DNA of 47,762 nt from Bacteroidetes bacterium MED-G17 (GCA_002457675.1 NTKK01000010.1:1-47762); one strand, 5' to 3'; shown: positions 15,720 to 25,481, numbered from the stretch's first letter. Program-made: numbers and translations. The notes: generated by a model not told the origin, from the sequence alone.

Positions 15720-17852
15720 ATGTTTGAAAATTTTCAAGAAAAGACCTTTGACTGTGGAGATGGCAATGTTATCACCATTGAGTCGGGCAGATTGGCACGA
15801 CAAGCCCATGGATCCGTTGTGCTTAAATGTGGGAAAACCATGATTTTAGCAACGGTTGTGTCCAAGTACGATGCAGATCCAAAAACAGACTTCTTACCAC
15901 TCTCGGTTGATTACCAAGAAAAATTCGCTTCTGTAGGAAGAATTCCTGGGGGATTCCTCAAGAGAGAAGGGCGCCTTAGTGAGTATGAAATTCTAATTTG
16001 TCGACTAGTTGACAGAGCCCTTCGTCCTATGTTCCCTAGCGACTATCACGCAGACACTCAAGTAATGGTTAGTCTAATTGCTTCAGACGAAAATATCCTA
16101 CCAGACAATTTTGCAGGCTTTGCTGCTTCTGCGGCCATTTCAGTTTCTGACATCCCATTTGATGGACCGATCTCAGAAGTGCGGATCGCAAGAGTTGACG
16201 GAAAGTTTATAGTTAATCCAAAGAAAGATCAATTGGAAAATTCAGACGTGGATTTAATGATAGCGGGCACCAAAGAAACCTTAAATATGGTTGAGGGAGA
16301 AATGGATGGAATCTCTGAAGACGATATGCTTGAAGCCATGAAAATTGCGCACCAAGTAATTCAAAAGCAATGCGATGCCCAACTTGATTTGGCAAAAGCA
16401 TTGAATGGTGGACAACTGCCCACAAAAAGAACTTATGACCATGAATTGAATGACGAAGCATTGGAAAAGGAAGTGCACGAAGCCACCTACCAAAGCATTT
16501 ATGACGCAGCAACCAATGCATCTTCAAAGAACGAGCGTGCGGAGGCTTTCGATACAATTCTTCAAGATTTTAAAAATACGAAAGGGGAAGTAGATGATGA
16601 TACGGCCTTTTTAATCAAAAAATATTTTGGAAAAACTAAAAAGAAAGCGGTGCGTGAAATGGTATTGTCTACTTCTCAACGACTGGATGGTAGGAAATTT
16701 GACGAAGTACGCCAAATTGAGAGCATGGTAAATTACCTCCCTACCGCGCATGGTTCTGCTGTATTTACAAGGGGTGAAACTCAATCCCTTACAAGCGTAA
16801 CCTTTGGATCCAAACTAGATGAACAAATGCTTGATAGTCCTATGAATTCAGGTTACAACAAGTTTATTTTACATTACAACTTCCCTCCTTTTAGTACTGG
16901 TGAAGCAAGGCCCGCACGCGGACCGGGAAGAAGAGAAATAGGGCACGGAAATTTGGCCTCTAGAGGATTACGAAAAATGCTTCCAGATGACGTCCCTTAC
17001 ACCATTCGTATTGTTTCAGATATTCTTGAAAGTAATGGTTCTAGTAGTATGGCAACGGTTTGTGCTGGCTCTATGGCCCTAATGGATAGTGGTATTCAGT
17101 TAAAATCAGGGATTTCAGGTATTGCCATGGGTATGATATCCGATGAAGATTCTGGTAGGTATGCCATTTTAAGTGATATACTTGGAGATGAAGACCACCT
17201 TGGAGATATGGATTTCAAAGTGGTAGGAAACCGAAACGGACTTTATGCATGCCAAATGGACATAAAAATTAAAGGACTTAATTATGATATCCTTAAAGAA
17301 GCTTTGTTGCAAGCTAGAGCTGGTAGACTCCATGTCCTCGATGAGATGGAAAAAACCATTAAAGAAGCCTCCAATGACTTTAAAGACCATGCACCTAGAA
17401 TAGTCAAATTTGAAGTTCCAAAGGATAAAATTGGAGCAATTATTGGAACTGGGGGTAAAGTTATTCAGGAACTTCAAAAAGAGACCAACACCACTATATC
17501 CATAGAGGAAGTTGATGAACAGGGGGTTGTTGAAATTTTATCAAACAACAAAGACGATATCAATAACGCCTACACGCACATTCAAAACTTAATCGCAGAA
17601 CCAGAAATTGGAAAAGAATATACAGCCACGGTAAAATCAATAAAAGATTTTGGCGCTTTTGTAGAGTATTTACCCGGTAAAGAAGGACTTCTTCATATTT
17701 CAGAAATTTCTTGGAAAAGACTGCCAAGTATGGAAGGCGTGCTAGAAATGGGTGAACAATTCCAAGTTAAGCTAACCGATATAGATAAACAAGGCAGAGT
17801 GAAGTTGTCTAGAAAAGTACTTCTTCCAAAGCCGGAAAGATCAGAAAAATAG
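15720..17852 (+). CDS. pnp: Polyribonucleotide nucleotidyltransferase (PNPase)
   Basis: PNPase degrades RNA 3' to 5' phosphorolytically and is a central RNA-decay enzyme. The 710 residues contain a first RNase PH-like domain (about 10-220), an alpha-helical linker, and the catalytic second RNase PH domain (about 310-540). The latter has N-F-P-P-F-S-T-G-E, R-G-P-G-R-R-E-I-G-H-G and S-D-I-L-E-S-N-G-S-S-S-M. A KH domain (G-A-I-I-G-T-G-G-K-V-I, near 575) and an S1 domain (Y-T-A-T-V-K-S-I-K-D-F-G-A-F, near 633) follow. It is second after rpsO and 2 nt upstream of murQ, so all three are probably co-transcribed. Confidence 0.98.
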   Translation: MFENFQEKTFDCGDGNVITIESGRLARQAHGSVVLKCGKTMILATVVSKYDADPKTDFLPLSVDYQEKFASVGRIPGGFLKREGRLSEYEILICRLVDRALRPMFPSDYHADTQVMVSLIASDENILPDNFAGFAASAAISVSDIPFDGPISEVRIARVDGKFIVNPKKDQLENSDVDLMIAGTKETLNMVEGEMDGISEDDMLEAMKIAHQVIQKQCDAQLDLAKALNGGQLPTKRTYDHELNDEALEKEVHEATYQSIYDAATNASSKNERAEAFDTILQDFKNTKGEVDDDTAFLIKKYFGKTKKKAVREMVLSTSQRLDGRKFDEVRQIESMVNYLPTAHGSAVFTRGETQSLTSVTFGSKLDEQMLDSPMNSGYNKFILHYNFPPFSTGEARPARGPGRREIGHGNLASRGLRKMLPDDVPYTIRIVSDILESNGSSSMATVCAGSMALMDSGIQLKSGISGIAMGMISDEDSGRYAILSDILGDEDHLGDMDFKVVGNRNGLYACQMDIKIKGLNYDILKEALLQARAGRLHVLDEMEKTIKEASNDFKDHAPRIVKFEVPKDKIGAIIGTGGKVIQELQKETNTTISIEEVDEQGVVEILSNNKDDINNAYTHIQNLIAEPEIGKEYTATVKSIKDFGAFVEYLPGKEGLLHISEISWKRLPSMEGVLEMGEQFQVKLTDIDKQGRVKLSRKVLLPKPERSEK

Positions 17853-17854
17853 AC

Positions 17855-18658
17855 ATGAAAAATTTGATTACGGAATCGGAATCAAATTATAATAATTTAG
17901 AAAATAAGTCATTCACAGACTTATTGAATTTCATCAATAAAGAAGACGCCCTTATCGCCCAATCTGTTTCAAAAGCAATTTTTTCAATTGCAGAAATGGC
18001 CGAAGCAATTTATGCCAAATTAAAGGATAATGGTCGCCTTTTTTACATTGGGGCAGGCACAAGCGGACGCTTAGGAATTTTAGATGCTTCTGAATGCCCA
18101 CCTACATTTGGCGTTTCCAGTGAAAAAATTGTAGGGATAATTGCAGGAGGAGATAAGGCAATAAGAACAGCAGTGGAAGGCGCAGAAGACGATATCAATC
18201 AAGCATTTATTGACCTTCAAAAATTTAACGTAAACCAAAAAGATTTCGTTCTTGGTATTAGTGCTTCGGGTAAAACACCCTATGTTATTGGTGGTCTTCA
18301 GAAATTAAAAGAAAATCAGATAAAAACAGGCGCATTAAGTTGTAACCAAAATTCTAGAATAGGTGAAATTGCAAAACACAAAATTGAAATAGAGGTTGGC
18401 CCTGAAGTAATAACGGGCAGTACGAGAATGAAAGCTGGAACAGCTCAAAAAATGGCGCTAAATATGCTTAGCACTAGTCTTATGATTAAGTTAGGTCATG
18501 TAAAAGGAAATCAAATGATTGATATGCAATTAAGCAATGTCAAACTTATAGATAGAGGTACCGATATGATCGTTAAAGAGACGGGTTGGGCAAGGGAAAA
18601 AGCAAAAAAGAAATTATTGGAATTAGGTAGCGTAAGAAAAGTTCTAGAATCTCTTTAG
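17855..18658 (+). CDS. murQ: N-acetylmuramic acid 6-phosphate etherase
   Basis: This enzyme cleaves the lactyl ether of MurNAc-6-P to GlcNAc-6-P during peptidoglycan recycling, in the cytoplasm. The 267 residues form an SIS sugar-isomerase fold. It shows Y-I-G-A-G-T-S-G-R-L-G-I-L-D-A-S-E-C near residue 65 (with the catalytic-region Glu), the second Glu in A-V-E-G-A-E-D-D near 110, and G-S-T-R-M-K-A-G-T-A near 190. It is slightly shorter than the 298-residue E. coli enzyme at the C-terminus, as is common in Bacteroidota. It starts 2 nt after pnp and overlaps the convergent CNNM gene by 4 nt. Confidence 0.95.
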   Translation: MKNLITESESNYNNLENKSFTDLLNFINKEDALIAQSVSKAIFSIAEMAEAIYAKLKDNGRLFYIGAGTSGRLGILDASECPPTFGVSSEKIVGIIAGGDKAIRTAVEGAEDDINQAFIDLQKFNVNQKDFVLGISASGKTPYVIGGLQKLKENQIKTGALSCNQNSRIGEIAKHKIEIEVGPEVITGSTRMKAGTAQKMALNMLSTSLMIKLGHVKGNQMIDMQLSNVKLIDRGTDMIVKETGWAREKAKKKLLELGSVRKVLESL

Positions 18659-19902
18659 TTTTTCTTCAATTTAACCTGTTCTAAGCTTGTTTGATTGGCT
18701 TTAACCACTTCGATTTCGAAACCATCAATAAGCAGTTTTTCGCCACGTTTTGGAATCTTTTCATACTTACTTACAATGAAACCACCTAATGTTTCATAAT
18801 CACCTACTGGTAGACCCAATTTATAAACGTCATTCAAATGATCTATTTCCAAAATACTTGAAAATAGATATAAACCCTTGTTGAGTTCTTTCTCAATTTT
18901 TTGGTCAACGTCATGTTCATCTTCTATTTCGCCAAAAATTTCTTCTAAAATGTCTTCGACGGTAACAATTCCTGCTGTGCCTCCATATTCGTCTACGACA
19001 AGGGCTATACTCTTACGTTTATTGCCCATTTCATTTAACAATTCACTGGCATTTTTACTCTCGTTAGTAATGAGTATAGGCATTAAAATAGACTGAATTG
19101 TTTTTGGATTCTTGAACAATTCTATTTGATGAACATAACCAATAATTTGATCGATATCTTCCTTAAAGATTAAAATTTTACTATGATTTGTTTGTTGAAA
19201 CAAATGTGCCAACTCTTCTATACTTGCTGAAATATCTACGGCTTTTACCAAAGTTCTAGGAATCATGCAATTTCTTACTTGCACTGTATTAAATTCAAGC
19301 GCATTTTTCAAAACTTCTGTATCAACTATTTCATTTTCTTCATCACCATAACTACTTGCAATAAAATGATTTAAATCTACTTTACTAAAGACTCGACTGT
19401 CCTCAACAAACTTCTCTTTAAACAATACCCAAAATGTACCCCTGGAGATAGCTACAATCAGCTGAACAACAGGCCACAAAAGCCAATAAAAAATTTGAAA
19501 CGGATAAATTAGTGTAGCTAGGAAACCTGAAGGATTAATTCTAAAAAGAGCTTTTGGCAGGAACTCCGCTGTTACCAAAACAATTATAGTTGACAAAATG
19601 GTAACCAACAAAAACTGCAAGCCAGCTAATTGTTGAGGAAAAATCAACAATTCTGAAAGCAAATTTCCCATCACGATCCCATAAATCACCAAAGCAATAT
19701 TGTTTCCAATTAGTAAGGTCGCAATAAATTTGGAAGGCATGTTCATATAATTGCTCAATATCTTAGCCCAACGATGTCCGTCTTGACTTTTTAGTTCAAT
19801 ACGCAGCTTATTGGCCGACAGAAAAGCTATCTCCAAACCTGAAAAAAAACCTGATAAAACTAACATGGACAAAACCATGAGTAACGAATAGAGATTTTCC
19901 AA
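18655..19902 (-). CDS. CNNM/CBS-domain membrane protein (HlyC/CorC, GldE-like)
   Basis: This 415-residue protein has a CNNM (DUF21) membrane domain (about 1-190, four helices, with F-F-S-G-L-E-I-A-F-L-S). A pair of CBS domains follows (about 205-325, containing M-I-P-R-T and V-V-D-E-Y-G-G-T-A-G-I-V-T-V-E-D), then a C-terminal CorC_HlyC domain (about 335-412). This family is linked to Mg2+/Co2+ efflux. The gliding-associated GldE of Bacteroidota shares the architecture, but the usual gldD or ssb neighbours are absent, so I do not use that name. The start is TTG at 19902, giving M-E-N-L before the first helix; an ATG at 19878 is the alternative. A good promoter lies 8 nt before the TTG. Confidence 0.88.
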   Translation of the reverse strand: MENLYSLLMVLSMLVLSGFFSGLEIAFLSANKLRIELKSQDGHRWAKILSNYMNMPSKFIATLLIGNNIALVIYGIVMGNLLSELLIFPQQLAGLQFLLVTILSTIIVLVTAEFLPKALFRINPSGFLATLIYPFQIFYWLLWPVVQLIVAISRGTFWVLFKEKFVEDSRVFSKVDLNHFIASSYGDEENEIVDTEVLKNALEFNTVQVRNCMIPRTLVKAVDISASIEELAHLFQQTNHSKILIFKEDIDQIIGYVHQIELFKNPKTIQSILMPILITNESKNASELLNEMGNKRKSIALVVDEYGGTAGIVTVEDILEEIFGEIEDEHDVDQKIEKELNKGLYLFSSILEIDHLNDVYKLGLPVGDYETLGGFIVSKYEKIPKRGEKLLIDGFEIEVVKANQTSLEQVKLKKN

Positions 19903-19910
19903 AATCTAAT

Positions 19911-19938
19911 CAAATATAAAACTTCGTTTTCAAGACAA
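19911..19938 (-). promoter_or_regulatory. Promoter for the CNNM/CBS gene
   Basis: On the minus strand TTG (19938-19936), a 17-nt spacer and a perfect TATATTTG (19918-19911) match the Bacteroidota promoter. The -7 element ends 8 nt before the TTG start codon, so the message would be nearly leaderless. Confidence 0.5.
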
Positions 19939-19958
19939 TAGATTATATTTTCAATCAA

Positions 19959-19966
19959 TATATTTG
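19959..19966 (+). promoter_or_regulatory. -7-like element (TATATTTG) before the GT-C/TPR gene
   Basis: A perfect TAnnTTTG ends 10 nt before the ATG at 19977. It mirrors the same octamer on the opposite strand at 19911-19918. No -33 partner was found. Confidence 0.4.
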
Positions 19967-19976
19967 AACAATTCGA

Positions 19977-22916
19977 ATGAACCCAAGCGTAAATCAAATT
20001 TTCTTACCTTTTGTCTGGGAATCAAAAACGAAAAGTAAAAAAAAGCAACTAGAACACCTTGAAAATTTTGAAGCTAGCCACATTTTATTAGTACATAAAA
20101 AAAACGAACATCTTCTTGAAAGTTTGGGGAAAAAATTATCGACCAATAAAATACAATACAAAAAGGGTCATTTTTATTCTTTTTCATTTACTAAAAATAA
20201 AGAAGGAGATAAGGCCTCTGTAAAAAGAAAATTACAGAACTTTTTAACTCAACTGTTCACGCCAGTGAAGGCAGCAAATTGCTCCGCTCTTTTTTTTGTG
20301 GTTGAGAAGTCTACTTTGATAGATTACATCAAAAAAGTAGGGTGTATCGATACTTCTATTGCCTGGAAAGCAAACTTAAATGGATACGCTCTGAGACAAG
20401 TAAAACTACCCTATAAAAAAAATTATCACTTTAAAAAAGCCAATGCCAGTGTACTCAAAGATTTCTTTTCTTCAAGATTTTATTGGTTTATCCATCGTCC
20501 TATTCAACAAATCAAAAGCGATGGTTGGAATTTGAGTAAAGGCAATGCGCCTGTTTATCGTATTGTATTCGCTGCGATTTGCATAAAGTTATTAGTGGCA
20601 ATGCCGCTTCTGAGTTTTGATTATAATATGACCTGGGATGAACCAGAAGACAGAAACTATTTTACCAAGGTTCTTAGCTATTTTGAAACATTCGGCAAAG
20701 ACGATAGATGCATTACCACACAACTTGGGAATAAAGACTACAACCTGCATGAACATCTAATATATTATGGCCCCTTGGTAAATTTAACTACCGCTTTTGT
20801 AAATAAATATATTTCTCCCTTTCCTGTTTATGAAACCCGCCACCTGATCATATCATTATTCGCTCTCATAGGTTTCATATATACAGCTATGGTTTTGAGG
20901 ATGTTACTACATTGGCGCGCCGCAGTTTTGGGTATAATGTTTATAGCCCTCACACCTACAATTTTTGGCCATAGCATGAACAACCAAAAAGACATCCCTT
21001 TTTTGTCTTTTTATATTATGAGTTTTTTCTACATCCTACAATTTGTGCGGCAACTGCCGAAGGTTAAACCAGAAACTATTTTTATGATGGGTATTTCTGG
21101 AGGTTTGCTCATGAGTGTTCGTATTGCAGGATTGCTTTCTTTTGCCTATTTAGGCCTGTTTACTGCTACGTTTTTTTTATGGGCAGTTCGAAATAAAAAA
21201 ATTCGCTTTGGTATACATTCCATTATTGAATACTTAAAACCCTTATTGATATCATTTTGCATTGCTTATGCTATCACCATATCCTTATGGCCTGCGGCTC
21301 ACGCCAAACCATTTAAACACCCATTTGAGGCGCTAAGCAATTTTGAAAAATTCGGATTGGTTCACATATATGAAATATTTGAAGGTACTAGGTACTATAT
21401 GAAAGACTTTCCATGGTACTACTTACCCAAATCAATATCAATTAGCATACCCGTGTTTGTACTTTTAGGATTAGCTATATTTTTAGTTAATACACCAAAA
21501 TGGATCAAATCCAAGCAATCCTCTTTACTCTTAATGACAGGATTTGTATTTATTTTCCCGCTGTTATACATCATCTACAAAGACTCAACTGTATACAGTT
21601 CTTGGCGCCACGTACTATTTGTTTATCCACCAATTCTCATTTTATCTGTAATTGGATGGGAAAAATTATTTCAAATACGAATTAAAGCTATAAGATGGTT
21701 TGGCATTGGTATTTTACTCACACTTGCGCTTAAAACAGAATATTGGATGTATAAGAACCATCCATACCAATACATGTATTACAACGAACTGGTGGGAGGT
21801 GTAAAAGGTGCTTATGGAAAATATGAATTGGATTATTGGACCCAATCTCCAAAAGAAGCAGTCAAATGGATTTTAGATCAAGAAAATGACACCTCTAAGA
21901 TAAGCATCGCTTCGAATAACGATTGGCATACTTTGGATTATGTAGCCAATCATGAACAAATTGGAAGCGATGAATTAATTCTTTTACAAAAAGAAGCCAC
22001 AAAACTCGGAGAAGAAATAAAACTAATCAGACACGAAGGGCTCAAAAATAATTGGACAGATGCCGAGTTAAGCGAGGCAATAAAGACACTTAAAAATGAA
22101 AAACAGATTATAGGGCAGAAAATAAAAAAAATTAAACAAGTCACTATACGTTGGGCGAGAGAACAAGAGTGGACTGAGAAATATTGGGATTACGCAATTT
22201 GGACTACTCGTACACTTAGTCAAACTCAAATGAAGAATGGTGCTTTCCCACCAAAAGGTACAATTAAAACAATTACTGTTGATGGCAAACCAATTGCCGC
22301 AATAGTAAAGAGACCTAACCAATATGCCCACCTTGCTTCTAAGTTTCAGAAAAAAGGAAATATTGATAGTGCAATTTGGTACTATAACCAATACCTACAG
22401 TTTGATAGTCTTGAAGAAGAGGCGCATCGAGGCCTAGGCCTTTGCTTTTTACAAAAAGGACAATTTCAAAAAAGTAAACATCATCTATACAGATCTATTA
22501 TAATTCGTCCAGAAAATTACTATGCTTGGAATTTATTGGGTGTATTATACAATAATGAAAATAATCTTGATTCTGCCATCAACGCTTATGAAAATGCAGT
22601 CAGATTTAAAACAAATTTTAGCACTGCATATGCAGGATTAGGGGAAATATACCTGCAAAAAAATCAACTAAAGAACGCTTTAGCGCAATTTGAGAAGGCA
22701 GTTGAGTTTGGTGGAATGAATATCCGGTATGCAAATAATCTTGGAAGAACCTATTTTCAGATGGGTAATGATCAAAAAGCCGGGAGCTACGCCTCATTTG
22801 TTTTACAGAATGACCTATCCAATCGCCGAGCCAACTACATCATGGCTCAAATACTTCTCAGAAATGGTCGAAAAAAAGAAGCACAGAAGTATATGCAAAG
22901 AGCACAGGGTCGATAA
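19977..22916 (+). CDS. GT-C (PMT/GT39-like) glycosyltransferase with C-terminal TPRs
   Basis: This 979-residue protein has three parts. Residues 1-185 are soluble and basic. The segment W-K-A-N-L-N-G-Y-A-L-R-Q-V-K-L-P-Y near 133-149 recalls the C-terminal part of GT2 polyprenyl-phosphate hexose synthases, but no GT2 catalytic D-x-D is seen. Residues about 192-615 hold roughly ten helices, starting with a first loop T-W-D-E-P-E-D-R (219-226), the acidic pair expected of a GT-C catalytic loop. After a coiled-coil stretch (about 663-725), TPRs occupy about 782-975 (A-W-N-L-L-G-V-L-Y then A-Y-A-G-L-G-E-I-Y). The layout resembles eukaryotic TMTC O-mannosyltransferases. I infer transfer from a lipid-linked sugar to exported proteins or glycans. 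Acceptor unknown. Confidence 0.75.
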   Translation: MNPSVNQIFLPFVWESKTKSKKKQLEHLENFEASHILLVHKKNEHLLESLGKKLSTNKIQYKKGHFYSFSFTKNKEGDKASVKRKLQNFLTQLFTPVKAANCSALFFVVEKSTLIDYIKKVGCIDTSIAWKANLNGYALRQVKLPYKKNYHFKKANASVLKDFFSSRFYWFIHRPIQQIKSDGWNLSKGNAPVYRIVFAAICIKLLVAMPLLSFDYNMTWDEPEDRNYFTKVLSYFETFGKDDRCITTQLGNKDYNLHEHLIYYGPLVNLTTAFVNKYISPFPVYETRHLIISLFALIGFIYTAMVLRMLLHWRAAVLGIMFIALTPTIFGHSMNNQKDIPFLSFYIMSFFYILQFVRQLPKVKPETIFMMGISGGLLMSVRIAGLLSFAYLGLFTATFFLWAVRNKKIRFGIHSIIEYLKPLLISFCIAYAITISLWPAAHAKPFKHPFEALSNFEKFGLVHIYEIFEGTRYYMKDFPWYYLPKSISISIPVFVLLGLAIFLVNTPKWIKSKQSSLLLMTGFVFIFPLLYIIYKDSTVYSSWRHVLFVYPPILILSVIGWEKLFQIRIKAIRWFGIGILLTLALKTEYWMYKNHPYQYMYYNELVGGVKGAYGKYELDYWTQSPKEAVKWILDQENDTSKISIASNNDWHTLDYVANHEQIGSDELILLQKEATKLGEEIKLIRHEGLKNNWTDAELSEAIKTLKNEKQIIGQKIKKIKQVTIRWAREQEWTEKYWDYAIWTTRTLSQTQMKNGAFPPKGTIKTITVDGKPIAAIVKRPNQYAHLASKFQKKGNIDSAIWYYNQYLQFDSLEEEAHRGLGLCFLQKGQFQKSKHHLYRSIIIRPENYYAWNLLGVLYNNENNLDSAINAYENAVRFKTNFSTAYAGLGEIYLQKNQLKNALAQFEKAVEFGGMNIRYANNLGRTYFQMGNDQKAGSYASFVLQNDLSNRRANYIMAQILLRNGRKKEAQKYMQRAQGR

Positions 22917-22941
22917 TAAAACTATTTCGACTTCTTTTTCG

Positions 22942-22972
22942 TTTTGAAAGTTAGAGTTTAATTGTATCTTTA
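22942..22972 (+). promoter_or_regulatory. Promoter for the T9SS surface protein
   Basis: TTTTG (22942-22946), an 18-nt spacer and TATCTTTA (22965-22972, one mismatch to TAnnTTTG) match the Bacteroidota promoter. The -7 ends 7 nt before the preferred TTG start at 22980, which argues against the earlier TTG at 22962. Confidence 0.5.
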
Positions 22973-22979
22973 CTTTTCC

Positions 22980-25481
22980 TTGCGATGGATTAATTTAAGA
23001 TATCACCTTTTTTTATTATTAGCGCTGTTCACACATGTTCAGTCCTATGCTACGCATATAGTAGGTGGAGAAGTATATTATAGGCATATTTCTGGTAACC
23101 GATATCAAATTACCATGGCCATGTATATTGATTGTTACAATGGTAATCCTGACGCCATTTCACAAGATGTCGATGCTGATTTTGGTGTGTTTGATGCTAG
23201 CACCGGCGTATTGCTTAACACATTTACGCTTACTAGAAGTTCGCCTACGAGAATAGTAGACAAAAATTATGAATGCGTTAAACCACCAAGTCAAGCATGT
23301 AACGACAGGTATATATATACCAAAAGCGTAACACTACCAAACAATAGTAATGGCCTTATTATCGCATACCAAAGATGTTGCCGAAACATAATTATTGACA
23401 ACTTAACAGATCCTGAAGGAACGGGCGCGACATATTGGACATTGATTCCTCCACCTTCAAAAACTGGTTTCAATAGTAACCCTGTCTTTAAAAATTACCC
23501 ACCAAATTTTTTATGCACTGATGCACCACTTACATTTGACCATTCCGCAACAGATGTTGACGGTGATTCACTCGTTTATGAATTTTATCACCCATTCACT
23601 GGCGCCTCGAGAGATTCTCCAAAACCAACAATACCGAGCACCCCTCCCTTTAATCGAGTTGTTTGGAAAAATCCATACAATACAAATTTTATAATTGATG
23701 GGAATCCACAATTGAGCATCAGCAGAAAGTCAGGAGAAATACAAATTACACCAAATAAAGTAGGTTCATATGTCGTTGGTGTAAGGGTCTTAGAATACCG
23801 CAATGGAGAGTTAATTGGCTCTACCATGCGCGATTTCCAGTTCAATGTCTATAAATGTGAATTTGATATTATATCAAGATATTTTATCCCGAATTCCCAA
23901 TTCACAGTAGATGGTCTATTTTTTTGTGACGACACCGTTAAATTCAACGATCAAAGCTATAAAGCAATCGAATATTTTTGGAATTTTGGAGATTTAACAA
24001 CCTTGTCTGACACATCTACAATGATAAATCCCACCTATGTATATCCTAGTGACGGAGACTACAAAGTCACGCTAAAAGTAAAAAATAATATTTGTGAGGA
24101 TGAATTCGAACAAGTAGTTAAAATCAGGGAAAATATTTCTATTGACTTAGGGCCGGACAAAATATTTTGCGAATTAGATCAAATTGGATTTATAGCCAAA
24201 CACCAATATGACGATGCTACCAAAACAATATGGACGGATGGAACCATAGGACAAAATAGGTTGATACAAGATACAGGTACATTTATTTGCTCTGCTTACT
24301 TTGGAGATTGTCAAGCGACCGATTCAATTTATGTTTTTTTAGATCCCGTAGACTTTTCTCCCCTAAGAGACTCTCTTTTTTGCGATTCTGTGAATACCAT
24401 ACTGCAAGTAAAATCTTCAGACGCAATAAAAATTCAATGGGATACTGGACCTAGTGATACATTAGCCCAGTTGAAAGTGAATAAAGTAGGTAGTTATATG
24501 GTATTCATGCGAAATGAAAATTGCTCTGCAATGGATACCGTAATGTTATATAAGTTAAACCCGCTTGACATAGGAGATTCTGTTTTTTACTGCAATGAAT
24601 TTACGCACACATTGGATGCAAAAGAAAGGCTGTTCGGAGAATACCTTTGGAATACTGGAGAAACAACTCCACAAATAGTTGTAACTAAAAAGGGTCGATA
24701 TAGCGTAATTGTCAAAGAAAAACAGTGCGTGCAGTACGACACATTCAATGTCCGCAATAAAACAATAAATCTTGACCTGGGACCAAACACGCATTTTTGT
24801 GATTCGATATTTAAAAAATTACTTATCCCCAATAAGGATTTAACATCTATTCAGTGGAATACAGGCAGCCAAGACAGTGTTTTAATCGTTACTCAAGCAG
24901 GGACCTATAGTGTTTTGTTAACAGACACCTTGGGCTGTCAAAAAAGCGATAGTGTAGAATATACCCTAACTTATTCGCCTTCCATAGACTTGGGCAAGGA
25001 TACTTCAATTTGTGTAAACACTCCTATTTCAATCGGAGTTCCAGATTACTTTGTTAAATACTTTTGGAATGAAAAAGAAGGAAACCATATGCTTGAAGTA
25101 GCAGACTCTGGATTTTATAAGTTACGTATTATAGATGAATATGGTTGTGAAGCCGAAGATATCTTAGAGGTTAAAATTGATGAAAACGCTTTACCCAATT
25201 ATCTTTATATTCCTAACGCATTTAGACCAAATGGGAACGGAATTGCCGACCGTTTCCCCTATACGAAGACCATTCGACAGCCAGAGTTTCATCTTCTCGT
25301 ATTTAATCGTTGGGGGCAAAAACTTTTTGACTCAAAAGACATGAGTGATGGGCCACAAATGTGGGATGGTACATATAACAACATAATGTCTGAAGAAGCT
25401 GTCTATGCTTATTTGATCACTTACAAAGCGTGTAATGGTCGTAAAAAAGTTGAAAAAGGCACTTTCCATCTTTTTAGATAA
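22980..25481 (+). CDS. Large surface protein with PKD domain, Cys-paired Ig-like repeats and T9SS type B sorting domain
   Basis: This protein is about 833 residues long from TTG 22980, and no ATG exists before the mature region. A signal peptide is followed by A-T-H-I-V-G-G-E-V-Y-Y, the N-terminal signature of gliding-domain surface proteins, and a cysteine-rich first domain (Q-R-C-C-R-N). A PKD domain with Y-F-W-N-F-G-D follows about residues 315-385. Five repeats of roughly 70 residues (about 385-735) each carry two Cys and a W-[ND]-x-G-like core. The last about 95 residues (Y-I-P-N-A-F-R-P-N-G-N-G to the end, with L-L-V-F-N-R-W-G) are a type B sorting domain for type IX secretion. It is probably exported and surface-attached; adhesion is inferred. 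No catalytic motif is visible. Confidence 0.88.
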   Translation: MRWINLRYHLFLLLALFTHVQSYATHIVGGEVYYRHISGNRYQITMAMYIDCYNGNPDAISQDVDADFGVFDASTGVLLNTFTLTRSSPTRIVDKNYECVKPPSQACNDRYIYTKSVTLPNNSNGLIIAYQRCCRNIIIDNLTDPEGTGATYWTLIPPPSKTGFNSNPVFKNYPPNFLCTDAPLTFDHSATDVDGDSLVYEFYHPFTGASRDSPKPTIPSTPPFNRVVWKNPYNTNFIIDGNPQLSISRKSGEIQITPNKVGSYVVGVRVLEYRNGELIGSTMRDFQFNVYKCEFDIISRYFIPNSQFTVDGLFFCDDTVKFNDQSYKAIEYFWNFGDLTTLSDTSTMINPTYVYPSDGDYKVTLKVKNNICEDEFEQVVKIRENISIDLGPDKIFCELDQIGFIAKHQYDDATKTIWTDGTIGQNRLIQDTGTFICSAYFGDCQATDSIYVFLDPVDFSPLRDSLFCDSVNTILQVKSSDAIKIQWDTGPSDTLAQLKVNKVGSYMVFMRNENCSAMDTVMLYKLNPLDIGDSVFYCNEFTHTLDAKERLFGEYLWNTGETTPQIVVTKKGRYSVIVKEKQCVQYDTFNVRNKTINLDLGPNTHFCDSIFKKLLIPNKDLTSIQWNTGSQDSVLIVTQAGTYSVLLTDTLGCQKSDSVEYTLTYSPSIDLGKDTSICVNTPISIGVPDYFVKYFWNEKEGNHMLEVADSGFYKLRIIDEYGCEAEDILEVKIDENALPNYLYIPNAFRPNGNGIADRFPYTKTIRQPEFHLLVFNRWGQKLFDSKDMSDGPQMWDGTYNNIMSEEAVYAYLITYKACNGRKKVEKGTFHLFR

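Noticed and set aside
18655-19902. Naming the CNNM/CBS protein gldE
   Set aside because: The architecture fits, but gldD, ssb and mutY neighbours are absent, so the gliding-specific name is not supported.
22962-22979. Earlier TTG start of the T9SS surface protein
   Set aside because: The -7 promoter box overlaps this codon, so it would not be within the transcript.
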